From NCBI GenBank assembly GCA_000827265.1, contig KN834750.1:248001-312000 (forward strand): DNA of 64,000 nt, read 5' to 3'. This document shows positions 14,801 through 25,587 of this stretch, piece by piece. The DNA is from Collybiopsis luxurians FD-317 M1 (lineage: Eukaryota; Basidiomycota; Agaricomycetes; Agaricales; Omphalotaceae). The notes beneath the pieces were generated by a model. The model did not search any database. It was not told where the DNA came from and worked only from the letters and a program-made list of their open reading frames with translations. The position numbers were made by a program, and so were the translations under genes. Position 1 is the stretch's first letter; the number at the start of each line of letters is the position of its first letter.

Positions 14801-15312
14801 TGGATCTTGTCCTCTTACCCGAAAGCCTTATTCATTTCCGTATAACTCCAAAATCCGTACTACACTCCTCTGTGCGGAAAAAAATCTACCTCGCTGATGC
14901 ATACGTTTGTTCGGGGTATTTGGCGGCTCAATTGCTCCCTTCAGGTCAATTTAATCCAAACGCAGACAATGTCCCGAGAAGGTACCAAGATGGTTTAGAA
15001 ACGGACGACCCAGAGGAAGATAGGCTGTTTGTTATTTTGTATCGAAACAAACCCGTGGCCTCTGAAGGAGTTACAACTGCCAGTGATAGTGTTGCCTCAT
15101 TACAGGCCTCTTCTTCTACGCCGGCTGCGGGAGCAAAGACCAAAATCCCGCCGCTGAACGCGAAGAGAAAAATCGCCATCTTTCGTACAAGGAGCCGACT
15201 AGAGCGTGATGCTTGGTGCTGGGCTCTGAAAAGCTCTATCGAGAAGGCTGTTAGGGCAAGGAAGGAAAGAGAACGCAAGATGAGGGAAAGCGGAGGGTTG
15301 ATGAATTTATAA
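11810..15312 (+). CDS. PH-domain protein of the Spo71 type
   Basis: Large protein (about 1,000 residues) resembling the fungal Spo71/Mug56 family, whose yeast member is needed for prospore membrane growth during sporulation. The N-terminus holds the family block HRRIFVGPMPQKVLPIPEEL followed by a charged region. A Ser/Pro-rich linker follows. The C-terminal half contains PH-like segments: LEIYENY, HKYLAFIIPLKGSRTRLFLY, FVDLTFCITC, DWIWRLW, TNGHVLRFE, and a final ...SRLERDAWCWALKSSIEKA, which is the terminal helix of a PH domain. About seven introns, all near 50 nt. The assignment to family is fairly sure, but the role in this fungus is inferred; in mushrooms it may act in basidiospore formation or membrane contact. 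Confidence 0.8.
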
Positions 15313-15469
15313 TTTTTTATGGTAATTTGGATTTTGAGATTGAACGCATTACTCGGAGGGACTTTATTGATACCAGGAAAACATCATTATCATAGGATCA
15401 TTTTTTAGGCTTCTTTACACTACAGAATACGTGTCAGTATTGTCTATAATGATAACGCAACGAATGACT

Positions 15470-15998
15470 TTACCCGTAGCGACTGCGAGCTGAGCTTCTC
15501 CCAACGACACCACCAAAGTCCAACGCTCCACGGACCACTTTGTACCTACAAAGATGGTCAGAAAAACAGCGGTCTGGAATTCGCTGCTACGTACTTGACT
15601 CCAGGCAAATCTTTAACACGACCGCCTCGTACAAGAACGACACTGTGCTCCTGAAGATTGTGGCCTTCGCCCTGAATATAAGCCATGACCGACTCTCCAT
15701 TGGTCAACTTGACACGGGCAACTTTCCGCCTGGCCGAATTAGGTTTTTTGGGCGTCCTTATCATAATTTGTGTGCATACGCCCTTTCTTTGAGGACACTG
15801 CTCTAATAAGGGAGAGCCAGAAAGTGTCTGTCGACGTGGAGGAGGTTTTTTACGTTTCATGGCTTGGTTCATTGTAGCCAACATTGAGGGGGTAGAGTGA
15901 AAAGAGCGAAATTGGTGTAATAGACTAGGATTCCTAGCATTCTGGATGATATTTGGAGAATATAGCGGGGACAGACGAGTGAACGCCCGAAGGAACAT
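15470..15998 (-). CDS. MRPS12: Mitochondrial small-subunit ribosomal protein uS12m
   Basis: Mitochondrial S12 of the decoding centre. The presequence region is followed by the universal S12 blocks [18 protein letters not shown], the [16 protein letters not shown] stretch that holds the streptomycin-region residues, and [20 protein letters not shown]. One intron (about 15542-15589, GTACGT...TTGTAG) splits the Lys codon before [13 protein letters not shown]; the last residues are RSRYG and a stop at 15470. ATG 15998 is chosen because the longer frame upstream starts with TTG. Its start is only 65 bp from that of the Arl8-type gene, so the two share a divergent promoter. Confidence 0.95.
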
Positions 15999-16063
15999 GG
16001 TGGTAAAGACCAAATTAGGAAATTGGAATATTATTCACTTCTTTCCACAATCTCCAACTCGAA

Positions 16064-17202
16064 ATGCCAGGATTCTTTTCATCACTCTTTCAATGGTTCT
16101 CTGCGTATGGCCGCTAATTACCCATCTCTTTCTTTCTCGCTTACCATCATTGTACAGACTCTTTTTCTCCAAAACGGTTGAAATAGCCATCGTCGGTCTT
16201 CAGGTCTGCGTCATCTGTCAATTCGTCAATGCCGTGTCTTGCTAACCTGTATCATTAAAGGCCTCGGGAAAGACGAGCCTGACGAATTTCTTTTGTTTCG
16301 GACAAGTACGATATCTGTGCGGTATCCGGAAACCAGCTCATGGTTCATTACTCTAGTGGAGCGAAGAAGTTGTTCCCACCGTCGCGTACAACTTTCGGAA
16401 AGTTAGGAAAGGAAATGTAACAATAAATGTATGGGACATTGCAGGTACGTGTTCGCGATTAACCTGAATTCCTGATCCTGATCTCAATTGGAATATGATT
16501 GGAACATAGGTCAACCCAAATTTCGTAGTACATGGGAGAGATATTGCAATGGTGTAGATGCCATAGTGTTGGTATAACCTCTCTTCTATGAGAAATTCGT
16601 ACTCACAACTCATCTTAGCTTTGTTGTTGATTCTTCCGATGTATGTGACAAGTATAAAATATACGCACCTTCTGTTCTTACAGAGGAGCTGTAGCGAGAA
16701 AAATTCGACTCTGCTCGATTCGAGTTACACCAGCTCTTATCCCAGCCAAATCTTACCGCTGTTCCTTTACTAGTGGTGCGTTATATTGGCTAAATTCTGT
16801 CGGGTTATAAAACCCCTGTTCTAGTTGGGTAACAAGAACGATCTGGATGACCACGCCCCAGTCAAAGAGCTTATACCTGCGCTGTACGTGGATAGCTTTT
16901 GCGTTCATATTCTTCCTCTTACCCTTCTCGAATAGCCAATTGGATAAAATTAGCGATCGCCCGGTTTCTGTAAGTGATTGAAGGTCGTTTTTAGCATTTG
17001 ATTGATGAAGACATTCTTTCTAGTGCTATTCGGTACGTAGATCTACCTCGAGTTCCCGACACAGTCTGAACCTTGTTTTGGGTACAGTGTTCAATGAAAT
17101 CTCAACATAATCTGTGAGCAGAAAAGGTTCAGCTGGTAGATGTTAAACTGATATTTCTTTAGCGACATTGTTCTTCAATGGCTTTTGAGCCGGAGTCATT
17201 GA
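16064..17202 (+). CDS. ARL8: Arf-like small GTPase, Arl8 type
   Basis: About 186 residues from about nine very short exons. The first residues [29 protein letters not shown] are followed by the P-loop ASGKTSLTN, the switch-1 region [12 protein letters not shown], switch-2 WDIAGQPKFR (Arl8 has GGQ, so Ala here is a small change), VFVVDSSD, the guanine motif GNKNDL, and [20 protein letters not shown] at the end. Arl8 acts on lysosome or vacuole membranes and in late endosome transport; it is N-acetylated rather than myristoylated, and this protein lacks Gly at position 2, which agrees. An acceptor at CTGTAG before [13 protein letters not shown] is needed to avoid a stop. Next to a SCOC-like gene. 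Confidence 0.87.
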
Positions 17203-17342
17203 ATCTTTTGGTATATTATGATTCAGCACTTAAGGCTGGAATGTATCATCACGTACTTATCCTATCTGTACATCCTATCTTCTACGTATGGACCTTCGTG
17301 GTCTTCAACCGCTAATGCAATCCCATTCTGGAACTGCTGCGC

Positions 17343-17699
17343 TCATTTCCTCTTGGCCATTTGAACCGTCAGATTATCAATATACATTTGCAGTGTCTCA
17401 TTTCCGGAATGTAGCTTATCGACCTCCTTCTGCACAGATTGCACTCGACCGTAGAGAGCTAAATGAACATTGTATTGAATACCTTCTGCTAGAGGTAGCT
17501 GTACCCAGAACTGCACCTTTCAAATCCTCTTGAGATGCCGCAAGTTCTCTAAACGACGTTCAGATATTGACGAGGTATCGCAGGAAACGACGACTTACTT
17601 GAGGACTTTTTCCTTTTTCAAAGCTTCAGTTACAATATCTCCGGGTTCTGAAGTTGGAATTGCCCAGGCTGAAGGTTCATTGAAAGAGTCGTAGGACAT
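17343..17699 (-). CDS. Short coiled-coil protein (SCOC/Slo1-like)
   Basis: A gene too broken up to show as one open frame. Exon 1 starts at ATG 17699 with MSYDSFNEPSAWAIPTS and ends KKEKVLK; an intron GTAAGT...GTTTAG leads to ELAASQEDLKA; another, GTGCAG...TTTAG, leads to LYGRVQSVQKEVDKLHS and then NETLQMYIDNLTVQMAKRK with TGA at 17343. The result is about 83 residues with one clear heptad coiled coil. This matches the short-coiled-coil family, whose members bind Arf-like GTPases (human SCOC with ARL1, yeast Slo1 with Arl3). It sits convergent to an Arl8-type GTPase and 113 bp from the RPN13 start. The family call is by pattern. Confidence 0.7.
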
Positions 17700-17812
17700 T
17701 CCTGGTTGTGCAGGGGCAAGGTATATGAGATGGGAATTTTTATCCTTTTCTAGACTCAGGGTTCTTTGAGACGCGCGTCGCGTGTAGACACCGTACTTCA
17801 ACTTGTACAACC

Positions 17813-18974
17813 ATGTCTGATTCTGACATTCTACTCGCATTCAAAGCCGGCAGAGCTTTTCGAAGAGGCGGCACAAACTTTGTCGATCCAAATCCTGCCA
17901 AAGGCGCCGTTATCTTGAAGAAGGAGGATGATCTCTTACACTTTCTTTGGAAGAATCGAACTACTGGCGAAGTAGAAGAGGTATCTCGAACAAGGCCCAA
18001 TATTTGAACCATTCATTGATCACAGCCCAGGATCTTATTTTGTTTCCGTCAGATGCATCCTTCTCCAGAATCTCCCAAGCTTCAGGCCGCGTTTATGTTC
18101 TCAAGTTTTCTTCCTCGGACCAGAGGCACTTTGTGAGTTGCACACATCTATTCTATTTCACATCTGACTGGCTAGGAATCGTAGTTCTGGATGCAGGTAT
18201 GTTGTAAGCTCGAGGTGTATTTTTGTTATTTTGCAAACGACTCGTTTAGGACGCTTCGTCAGCTAGAGATGAAGAGTTTGTAAACAACGTGAATGGTTTC
18301 CTCATGGATCCCGACTATGAAGCATCCTGGGGCTCTTCAACTTCTCAGCCGGAGGCTTCTACGTCTACTTCTGCTCCATCATCGTGGGTCAATATAATAT
18401 TGCTCTCCTTGTCGATTAATCTGTTTGCTCAGATCGAACGCTCCTTCCGCTTTCCAAGCCACCCCGGAGCAATTGGCCCAGCTTCAGCAGCTGTTGAGCG
18501 GCGCTGTATCAGGGAGGGCCGGGGCTTCTGCAGTTCCTGGTAAGCTTGACTGAAGATGTACAAAATCTCAAAGTTCACATCTGTCCAGAAATATCCTTGA
18601 ATGACATTCTAACTCCTGCCAATATCACCCCACTATTCACGAGTCATCCGGAACTTGTTCCAACGCTCTTCCCCCACCTTCCCCCAGATCTACCAATGCC
18701 TCCTTCAGCCGAAGTTGTCGAACGGATTATCAGGTGTGTTTGCTGATCTCAATTGACTACTGTGTGTAGTTCATAACTCCTTTAACCTAGTTCCCCGCAA
18801 TTTCGCTCGGCAGTGTCTAATTTGGATCAAGCACTTAGAACTGGTCTTTTAGGAGGACTCGTACGTGGGCTTGGACTACCTGAAGAAGCGGGGTTGGGGA
18901 TTGAGCCGTTTTTGAGGGCGATACAGCGGCAAGCTGACCAAGAGAGGGGAGAAGATAGGATGGATACAGACTGA
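17813..18974 (+). CDS. RPN13: 26S proteasome ubiquitin receptor Rpn13
   Basis: Proteasome base subunit that binds Rpn2, ubiquitin and the deubiquitinase Uch37. The N-terminal Pru domain reads LLAFKAGRAFRRGGTNFV, KGAVILKKEDDLLHFLWKNR, then across an intron DLILFPSDASF and RVYVLKFSSSDQRHFFWMQD, which is the family signature. A Ser/Thr-rich linker follows, then the C-terminal DEUBAD-like helical domain (ILTPANITPLFTSHPELV, EVVERII, LDQALRTGLLGGLVRGLGL). The C-terminus is acidic with DRMDTD at the stop, 18974. About six introns. The gene is complete, so it probably keeps both the ubiquitin-binding and Uch37-binding halves. Confidence 0.93.
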
Positions 18975-19285
18975 TTGATGCGGACCGGGGCATCTCAGAA
19001 GGAATCGCCCGCAGCAGGGAGCGGAAAAGGATGGATTAGTATAGTTTTACTGCGATCCTTTCCATGTAAAGTCAATTAAATGTTTCTTTCTATTGAATAT
19101 CTCGAACGCGTCGACGCGTTGAGGATCTGTCCGAATTGCGCTGTTTAGCGCCCACTTTTCCTTTGTGATCGTCCCATCGCTACTGCCCTTCAATCGCTCC
19201 TGCTCTTCAATCGCTCCTTTCGTCCATAAGCCAGCCGAGCTGAAAAGTCCTATGACTTGGCCCCGCTTTGCATAAGGGTATTAGA
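18975..19285 (+). other. Intergenic region, promoter of RdRP
   Basis: Contains the 3' end of RPN13 and the RdRP promoter. A 16-bp palindrome with two ACGCGT boxes is listed separately. Two direct copies of CTTCAATCGCTCCT lie around 19188-19220. A short upstream open frame (ATG 19252 to TAA 19275) precedes the RdRP start. Confidence 0.6.
19105..19120. promoter_or_regulatory. Perfect palindrome with two MCB-like boxes
   Basis: AACGCGTCGACGCGTT is its own reverse complement and contains ACGCGT twice. ACGCGT is the MCB element bound by MBF (Mbp1/Swi6) in yeasts, which drives late-G1 genes. It lies 166 bp before the RdRP start codon. The match is exact; the regulatory role is inferred. Confidence 0.5.
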
Positions 19286-22200
19286 ATGGAGATCTATATG
19301 AAAAATATCGATACAAGCTTGACCAAATATGACGTTACACGCCATCTGGCCATTATCTTTCACGGTAAGCGTACTTCCTCGGAAGTTTCCGTCGTCTGCT
19401 CACAGAAGACCGTCCAAGGTCCCGGCTATTGTCACTTTCAGGAATCAATCATTAACTTCGAGGTTCATCTTTATGGCGGAAAAGGTGGCCGACCACACAT
19501 GGGAAAAGGCAAGATTTACTGGTCTCTCTTCATTGCTTTGCTATATCTACTTACAGGGGCTTTGACTCTGCCTTCTTCCGACATTGGGAGACGGTTCCTT
19601 GACGAATACGGTCGGAGAGATGACGGTTATCCTCCCTTCAAGAAATGTTTCATTGGGGGTACGTGGCTTGCCAATCTGTCTGAAATGACTCCCTGATGTT
19701 AGATCAGGGCAACGAGTTAAATTCGAGGAGAGTCTATACCTAGCCAGATCCGAAGTTCTTGAAAAGATAACTCGACTTCCCTTTCAAGATCCCGTACATG
19801 CGGAAAAAGAAGACCATCGAAGAGCCACTCTGAGTTCCAGCACAGTGAATATTGGGCAAATACAATTTGGGTGGCTCACTCGGGATGGTGTCTTTTCCAT
19901 CGAGTGGGAACACTTGTGTATTCCAACCGGAGAGTTGAGATTCAACTCTCAAGAGGCGCCGGAAATCCTCATCAGTGCTCAAACCAACGAAACGATATCG
20001 CAGCACGCTTTTATCCGTATTCGACTAACAAGCATTCGCTACCTCTCTGTTCATTTCTACACCGATCCTTCCCAACCTTGGCAACCGATAATCTATCTCA
20101 TGCTGTATAATTCCCCTTCATTTGAAACGAGATACACTTTCGAGGACAATTCAGTCAGAAACCAGCGTGTTTCATATCTTCCTTTTCCTGAACATGAAAG
20201 GCTTGTTTCGTACATATCGGGTGTCCTGCGTCTGGTTTGCACGTCGGCAGCCGATTTAAACTTGTTCCAATCGCTATACTATCTTGCCCAGGCGCGCCCA
20301 GCGAAGGCGAAGGGCATTGATCGTGAAGTCATTCCCGTAGATCGTTTGGACATTTTCAATCAGTCGATGATTAGTACGGTGAACACTTTTGTGAAACGAG
20401 TCGACTGGAACGTTGCGTTTCAAGTGGAGTATCTTGTTCGGCATCTCCTTGTAGACGTCAAAGAAATGGTGATCCTGATACCTGAGATTCGCAGTCTTAT
20501 CAGACTGAAAGGGTCAGCCTACGCAGCCGCTGTGCTACAAGGGTTTCGTTCAAAGGTTCAGGACTGGTACGATGAAAAGGAAGAATATGACGGCATCGTA
20601 GAGTGCTTTAATTCAGTTTTCAAGACTTACGCCAAGGAGGGAAAGCAACCAAAGGACGATCCGAATGTGTTTATTTCATATCATCTTTCGATTTCTCCAA
20701 CTACGCAGTGGCCTGATGGGCCTTTCACGGAGCGCTCGAATCGCATTATCCGATGGTACCCTTCCCGGCATGAGTATTTCTTGAAGGTTCGATTCACGGA
20801 CGAGGAGGAAGTCAAGCACAGGTCTGATATTTATTAATCAGACACCTTCATGAAGCTGAATTTCCCTCAGATATGACCGGAACGTGGACAGGGAAGCCTA
20901 TTTTCGCACAAGAATACGTCCAATCTTAGCAAAAGGTCTGATTATTGCTGGTCGGGTGTTCAAATTTTTGGCCTACACTCAAAGTTCACTTAAAGAGCAC
21001 ACCGGTGAGCGGCATAACCTACCGCTGAACTCTTCCGCAAGAACTCATTAGACTTAGTCTGGTTCCTCAGGCCGTTCTATGACGATGAGTTAGATTGCAT
21101 TGTCGATTCTGATGCAATCATAAGACGAATTGGCATCTTCGATAGCGAGGAACTCAGGCGGTGCCCTGCTCTCTATGGAGCCCGCATCTCTCAAGCCTTT
21201 ACCGCCACAGAAGCATCCCTCGTTGAAGTGGAAGAAACCCATTTTCTCGATGACAAGCTTACTCATGACGAAAGATACAACTTCACCGATGGGGTAGGGA
21301 CTATGTCTCGTGAATTCGCATTGGAAGTTTTCAATGAGCTGAAAGGCACTAGACGCCGCACTAGGAACCGGACCGATCTTTCAATTTCTGCCTTTCAGAT
21401 ACGATTCGGTGGATCCAAAGGGATGCTCAGCGTTGACTACAAGCTAAAAGGAAGCGTCATCTGTGTTAGACCTAGCATGCGGAAGTTCACTACTCCACTA
21501 ACAAATAGCATAGAAATTGCCCAGTTCTTTGACCGGCCGCTCAAGCTCTGCCTCAATCGCCCCCTTGTGATGCTACTTGAAGATCTGGGTATTCCCTACG
21601 AAACGTTCAAACATCTGCAAGATAGAGCAATTCAACAAACGTTAGAAGCTACCGAAAATCTTGACGCTGCCGCGCGGCTTCTGGAAACATTTGGACTTGG
21701 AAATTCCTTCAGACTGGTTCCGATCCTACTAGGCCTTTGCAGACTCGGCGTCGATAATCTCATCCAGTCCGAAACATTCCATCGGTCCATGCTTGAGTAC
21801 GCTATTCATCACATTTTGCGAGGCAAGATTGATATTTCTCGCCTTATAAACTTTCTGATCGTACCGTACAGAACTCAAGCATCATACCAGGATCCCTGTC
21901 GAAGGCGCTTGGAACCTGGTTGGTGTGGCAGATGTGCATGGATATCTTCGCAACAAGGAGATTTTTGCATGCGTCAAACCTCCTAATGGCCCAATTCAAT
22001 ACCTCGAAGGTGATGTCTTGATCACTAGATCTCCAGTCATCCATCCTGGCGATGTTCAACTGGTCAGAGCGATTGGAGAACCTCCGCCGGGCTCCTGTTT
22101 TGACCACGAGCCTCTCATCAATACAGTCGTTTTTCCGATAAAAGGTGATATCCTACGCCGTGCAGTCGATCTGATACTGATTCCTGCGCTCTTGAGGAAC

Positions 22201-23543
22201 TCGACCATTGCCGTCGATGCTTGGAGGAGGGGATTTGGATGGCGATACTTATAATGTGATACCCTTGAAAATTCACCCAGGTTTACGGCCTGAGAGAACT
22301 ATGGACCCTGCCAATTATGAACGTCCGACGCGGAAGTTGCTCGAGCAGGATTGTTCGTTGGACGACGTTGCTGAATTCATTGTGGAATACTTTCATAGCG
22401 ATGTAAGTCGCTGTTCATTATTGGTCAGGGCTTCTTCTTACCTCTCATCCTTGTTCAGCTTGTTGGTCTCATTGCTACCAGATGGCTGATCATTGCAGAC
22501 CAAAACGTGGAAGGAATTTTTCACAACGATTGCATAAAACTTGCCCAACTGCACAGCGATGCAGTTGACTTTCCGAAAACGGGCCAGGTAACAGCACCAG
22601 GTCTATGACAGATCATTTAACTCACTCCATCCGCAGCCCGTAAACCCGGACGACATACCGAGGTTGCACTTCCTTTCAAGGCCGGATTGGTATGCGCCCG
22701 AGAACATCAATTCGGACTCTTCTTTATATTACAAGTCCCAACGGGCAATAGGGAAGCTGGCTAGGGCAATTGCTTTAGAAGACATAGAGCCCAGCAGTAC
22801 AGTTCATCGTCCGGATCCAGCGAAACGAGATCCCGATAAACCTAAAATGCGACCCGGGTACCCTGGCAGACCTTCTACAGTCTTTCGGAACCTGGAGACA
22901 TTCATTCAAGACGATGAACTGTATTCGCTTCTTCAAGCACGTCTCGGTCAATTTGGAATTGCTCTGGACGGTGACGACATTGAAACAGCGGAAATACTTG
23001 CGATCTATGAAGACTTTATTGAGCTCTTTGAAAATGCTGCCACGTCATTCTCCTTATCCAGCAGGACAGTCCTTGCTGAGGAGGAGGTTCTGCTAGGTAC
23101 CATCGCAGCTAGAACTTCTCATGTCAAAGATAGAAGAGAAAAAATAGCAAGGCTGAGGTTTGTGTCCAGCGCGATCACCTTTTCACGCACTTTGTTAAAT
23201 ACTGCATTTTAGGAGCGTCACTCAACAAATGGTCAATGATATAAGGGCTGATTTAGCCGGAAATGACGTCGAAGACTTGAGGAAGATCTCTCAAAGAGCA
23301 TGGATGGCGTGGCAACTTGCGCGAGAACAAGTGAAGCAAGGAACGTTTGGCGCTCGAAGTTTTCAATTCGTCGCTCTTGGGCTGCTTCTTAGTTCGATCA
23401 AGGACCTGGAAGACGATGACGAGCGATTTATCAGGAAACACAAAAGAAAGGGCAATATCGACAGCGAATTAGACTGGAAACGGTCCAAATGGTCGTCGAC
23501 GCAGAGAGAGGCTTATGTCGAGAACGAATATGACATGGAATAG
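19286..23543 (+). CDS. RNA-dependent RNA polymerase (RNAi, QDE-1/RDR family)
   Basis: Copies single-stranded RNA into double-stranded RNA for small-RNA silencing. The N-terminal region (MEIYMKNIDTSLTKYDV) leads to the RDR core: FTDGVGTMSREFALEVF, FQIRFGGSKGMLSVDYKL, HHTRIPVEGAWNLVGVAD with HGYL, and the catalytic loop LPSMLGGGDLDGDTYNV, in which the DxDGD metal-binding triad is intact. The C-terminal region is helical and ends YDME at 23543. About eleven introns; two (19509-19556 and 21823-21871) need GC donors. An intron GTGATA...TTGAG just before the catalytic loop is required. All exons join in frame with no lesion, so the enzyme looks functional. Its stop lies 24 bp from that of NSE2 on the other strand. 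Confidence 0.93.
19509..19556 (+). other. GC-AG intron 1 in RdRP
   Basis: 48-nt intron starting GCAAGA and ending TTACAG, joining HMGKG to ALTLPSSDIG. A GT donor 13 nt later would leave only 35 nt and add four residues, so the GC donor is preferred. Confidence 0.65.
21823..21871 (+). other. GC-AG intron 2 in RdRP
   Basis: 49-nt intron from GCAAGA to GTACAG. Removing it gives HHILRE-LKHHTRIPV, the conserved RDR sequence before the core. Read through, the frame stops at 21986. Confidence 0.75.
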
Positions 23544-23567
23544 ACTTGGAAACAGGATAGACATAAT

Positions 23568-24874
23568 TTACTCAACAACCTCTTCCGCTTCCATCGCTGC
23601 TGCTCTCTTCTTCAGTCTCCTTTCGTGTAGCCTAAGTTTCTTGGCGAGCTCCTTGTTTGTTTTACAATTCGTGATCCTGAATTTCTCGCGGCAACCGGAT
23701 GCTGGACAATTCCTCGAACCTTGATCGTTACCAAAGTACTCGCGGATTGCGTCTCGTGAAAATGAATGTCCACAAACGTCTCTGAACATCGTAATTAGCA
23801 AATAAAAATACCAATGGCAGAGCAGCGGACTCACGATGTGACTGGATCTTCCAGAGGCCTGAGTGTAAGGGGACATTTATAATCTTGGGTCACCGCACCC
23901 ATCTCGAGGTCGTCATCGTCATCGCTGTCGTCCCCAGATTCTGAAAAGACTTATAAGGAAAAATTTGGGATGCGAAACGTGGGCTTTAACCTTTGGGCAT
24001 GAATTCTGTCACAGGAGGCATGGCCTGTCCAGGATTCTCAATTTCCTTAAATGGCAATCAATTATGTAGGTCGTCCTTTGCACATCTTAGACTTACGTAG
24101 ATAGACTGCTTGAAATTTTTATACGTTTCATTCTTCGCATACTTTTGCCTCATAGTCCTGGCCGTATACGAATCCTTGTCCTTCTGAGCATTCGCTTGGT
24201 ATTGTTCAATGACGTTGGTCTCAAGCCAAGCAGGATCAGGTTATGAATAAAAGCCGCGCCAAAGAGTAACCTACAATCTCCTCGCCAGTGGCCACTTGCT
24301 GGCTCAAATTCTCGATCACATCATGGTTGATTTGCATCTCACTTTCGACATCAAGCAGTTCCTTGAGGAGACGCTCCAGTTCTGCCAAGCCCTGAGTTCA
24401 AAGTCGCGTTAACTATGTCAGTGGCGCGATGGATGATCAACATACCTTTTGGCCATCTTCGCCATCAAGAGCATCCGCAAGAGCAACGGCTACGTCTGCA
24501 ACCATAGCATTACTTCTGTGTACTGCTTGTTTCATCGCGTCCCAGTCTTTCGCGAGTCCTCGCATGCTGACCAAGTTTGATTTGTCCAGAGGCTGGTCAG
24601 CAAAATTTGCGACATCGATTCTGTCGTCTTCATCGTCTTCATCGTCATCGTCATCATCCGCTTCTTTGTGCTGTTGAGCTTGAGCTTCACTGGCACGGCT
24701 TTTACCCTTCGAATTCGCAGCTCGTTTCTCCTTTTTGACCACGCGCCGGGGTTCTTGGTCGACGTCTTCATCGACATCTTCTTGAGCAATCCGTTGAGTA
24801 GGACCGTCTTCGATGTCAGAATCAGCCTGAACGCGAGATTTCGTTCTGCGGCGCGAAGAAGATGCAACTGGCAT
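23568..24874 (-). CDS. NSE2: E3 SUMO ligase Nse2/Mms21 of the SMC5/6 complex
   Basis: Subunit of the SMC5/6 complex that attaches SUMO to DNA-repair proteins. The N-terminus (MPVASSSRRRTKSR) is followed by a Lys/Glu and Asp-rich stretch that includes a long acidic run. A helical middle (ELERLLKELLDVESEMQI, YTARTMRQKYAKNETYKNF) should be the Smc5-binding arm. The SP-RING follows across an intron: DYKCPLTLRPLEDPVTS, then DVCGHSFSRDAIREYFG, then CPASGC, giving the expected C, C, H, C, C zinc ligands. The C-terminus is basic then acidic. About five introns. Start at 24874 is the first ATG in the frame that has family-like sequence. Confidence 0.88.
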
Positions 24875-25587
24875 GATTGAGATAAAGAAAGAGTGATGAA
24901 CTATTGTCGCGTCGCAAACATTTGCGTAAGTTCGCACGAGGTCAAAGCAGTCTGAGCAGACAATCTTCTCAAGCCGAATTCAAAGTAGATAGGCAGAGAT
25001 ATATTACGCAGCAGGATCCCGTGTTGGGAACAGCTGGAAGTAGCGGGATAGGAAGAAATTAGACAGTACAGATACCAAATAAGATATACCATACTCGAGA
25101 CCCCCTCCTACAGCTACGCCACCAGCTCGGACATCAGCAATCCCTCCACAGCCAAGTACTCCTTTCCTTCTTTGATTTGAATCCAGTTGTCAATTCCGGG
25201 ATGCAGTACAAAGGTGTCTTGACCCAAATCTCCGAAACATTGTGAATAGATTTTGCACCTTCAACAGAGCCACAGGCTCCGTGTCCCCAATATTATAAGG
25301 GATCTGGAAATTGCAGCGCAATCCTAAGTTTATTCCGCAATACAACTTGCTGATTAGCCACGCACTGTATGAATGGATGCTCGGAGGTTTCCAAATTGTC
25401 TGCTCCCCGAGGAATGTACGACTCCCTCGATGCATTCGGCCAGCGAAGACGTTCAGACGCAAAGAGATGCTGTGCTAGCGACACCCAAATCAAGAAGATA
25501 CGATGTAATTAATTGTGGACTTGGTGAAGGACGCGCGCGAGTATGTATAGTCTATTTGAGCAGGTTCGTCACTCAAGGTGCTTATTT
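24875..25587 (-). other. Unresolved segment with a coding-like broken frame
   Basis: About 710 bp between NSE2 and the SET-TAD3 gene. On the minus strand one frame is open from about 25522 to 25136 except for a single TAA at 25293-25295; it reads RGADNLETSEHPFIQCVANQ before the stop and VSEIWVKTPLYCIPEL after it. A second frame gives DNWIQIKEGKEYLAVEGLL then a stop. None has a secure ATG or splice pattern. It could be a decayed gene, missed small exons, or chance. Confidence 0.3.

Noticed and set aside
17288..17533. Plus-strand ATG-led frame of 81 codons
   Set aside because: It overlaps the minus-strand SCOC-like gene, whose three exons join in frame and match a known family; the plus frame matches nothing.
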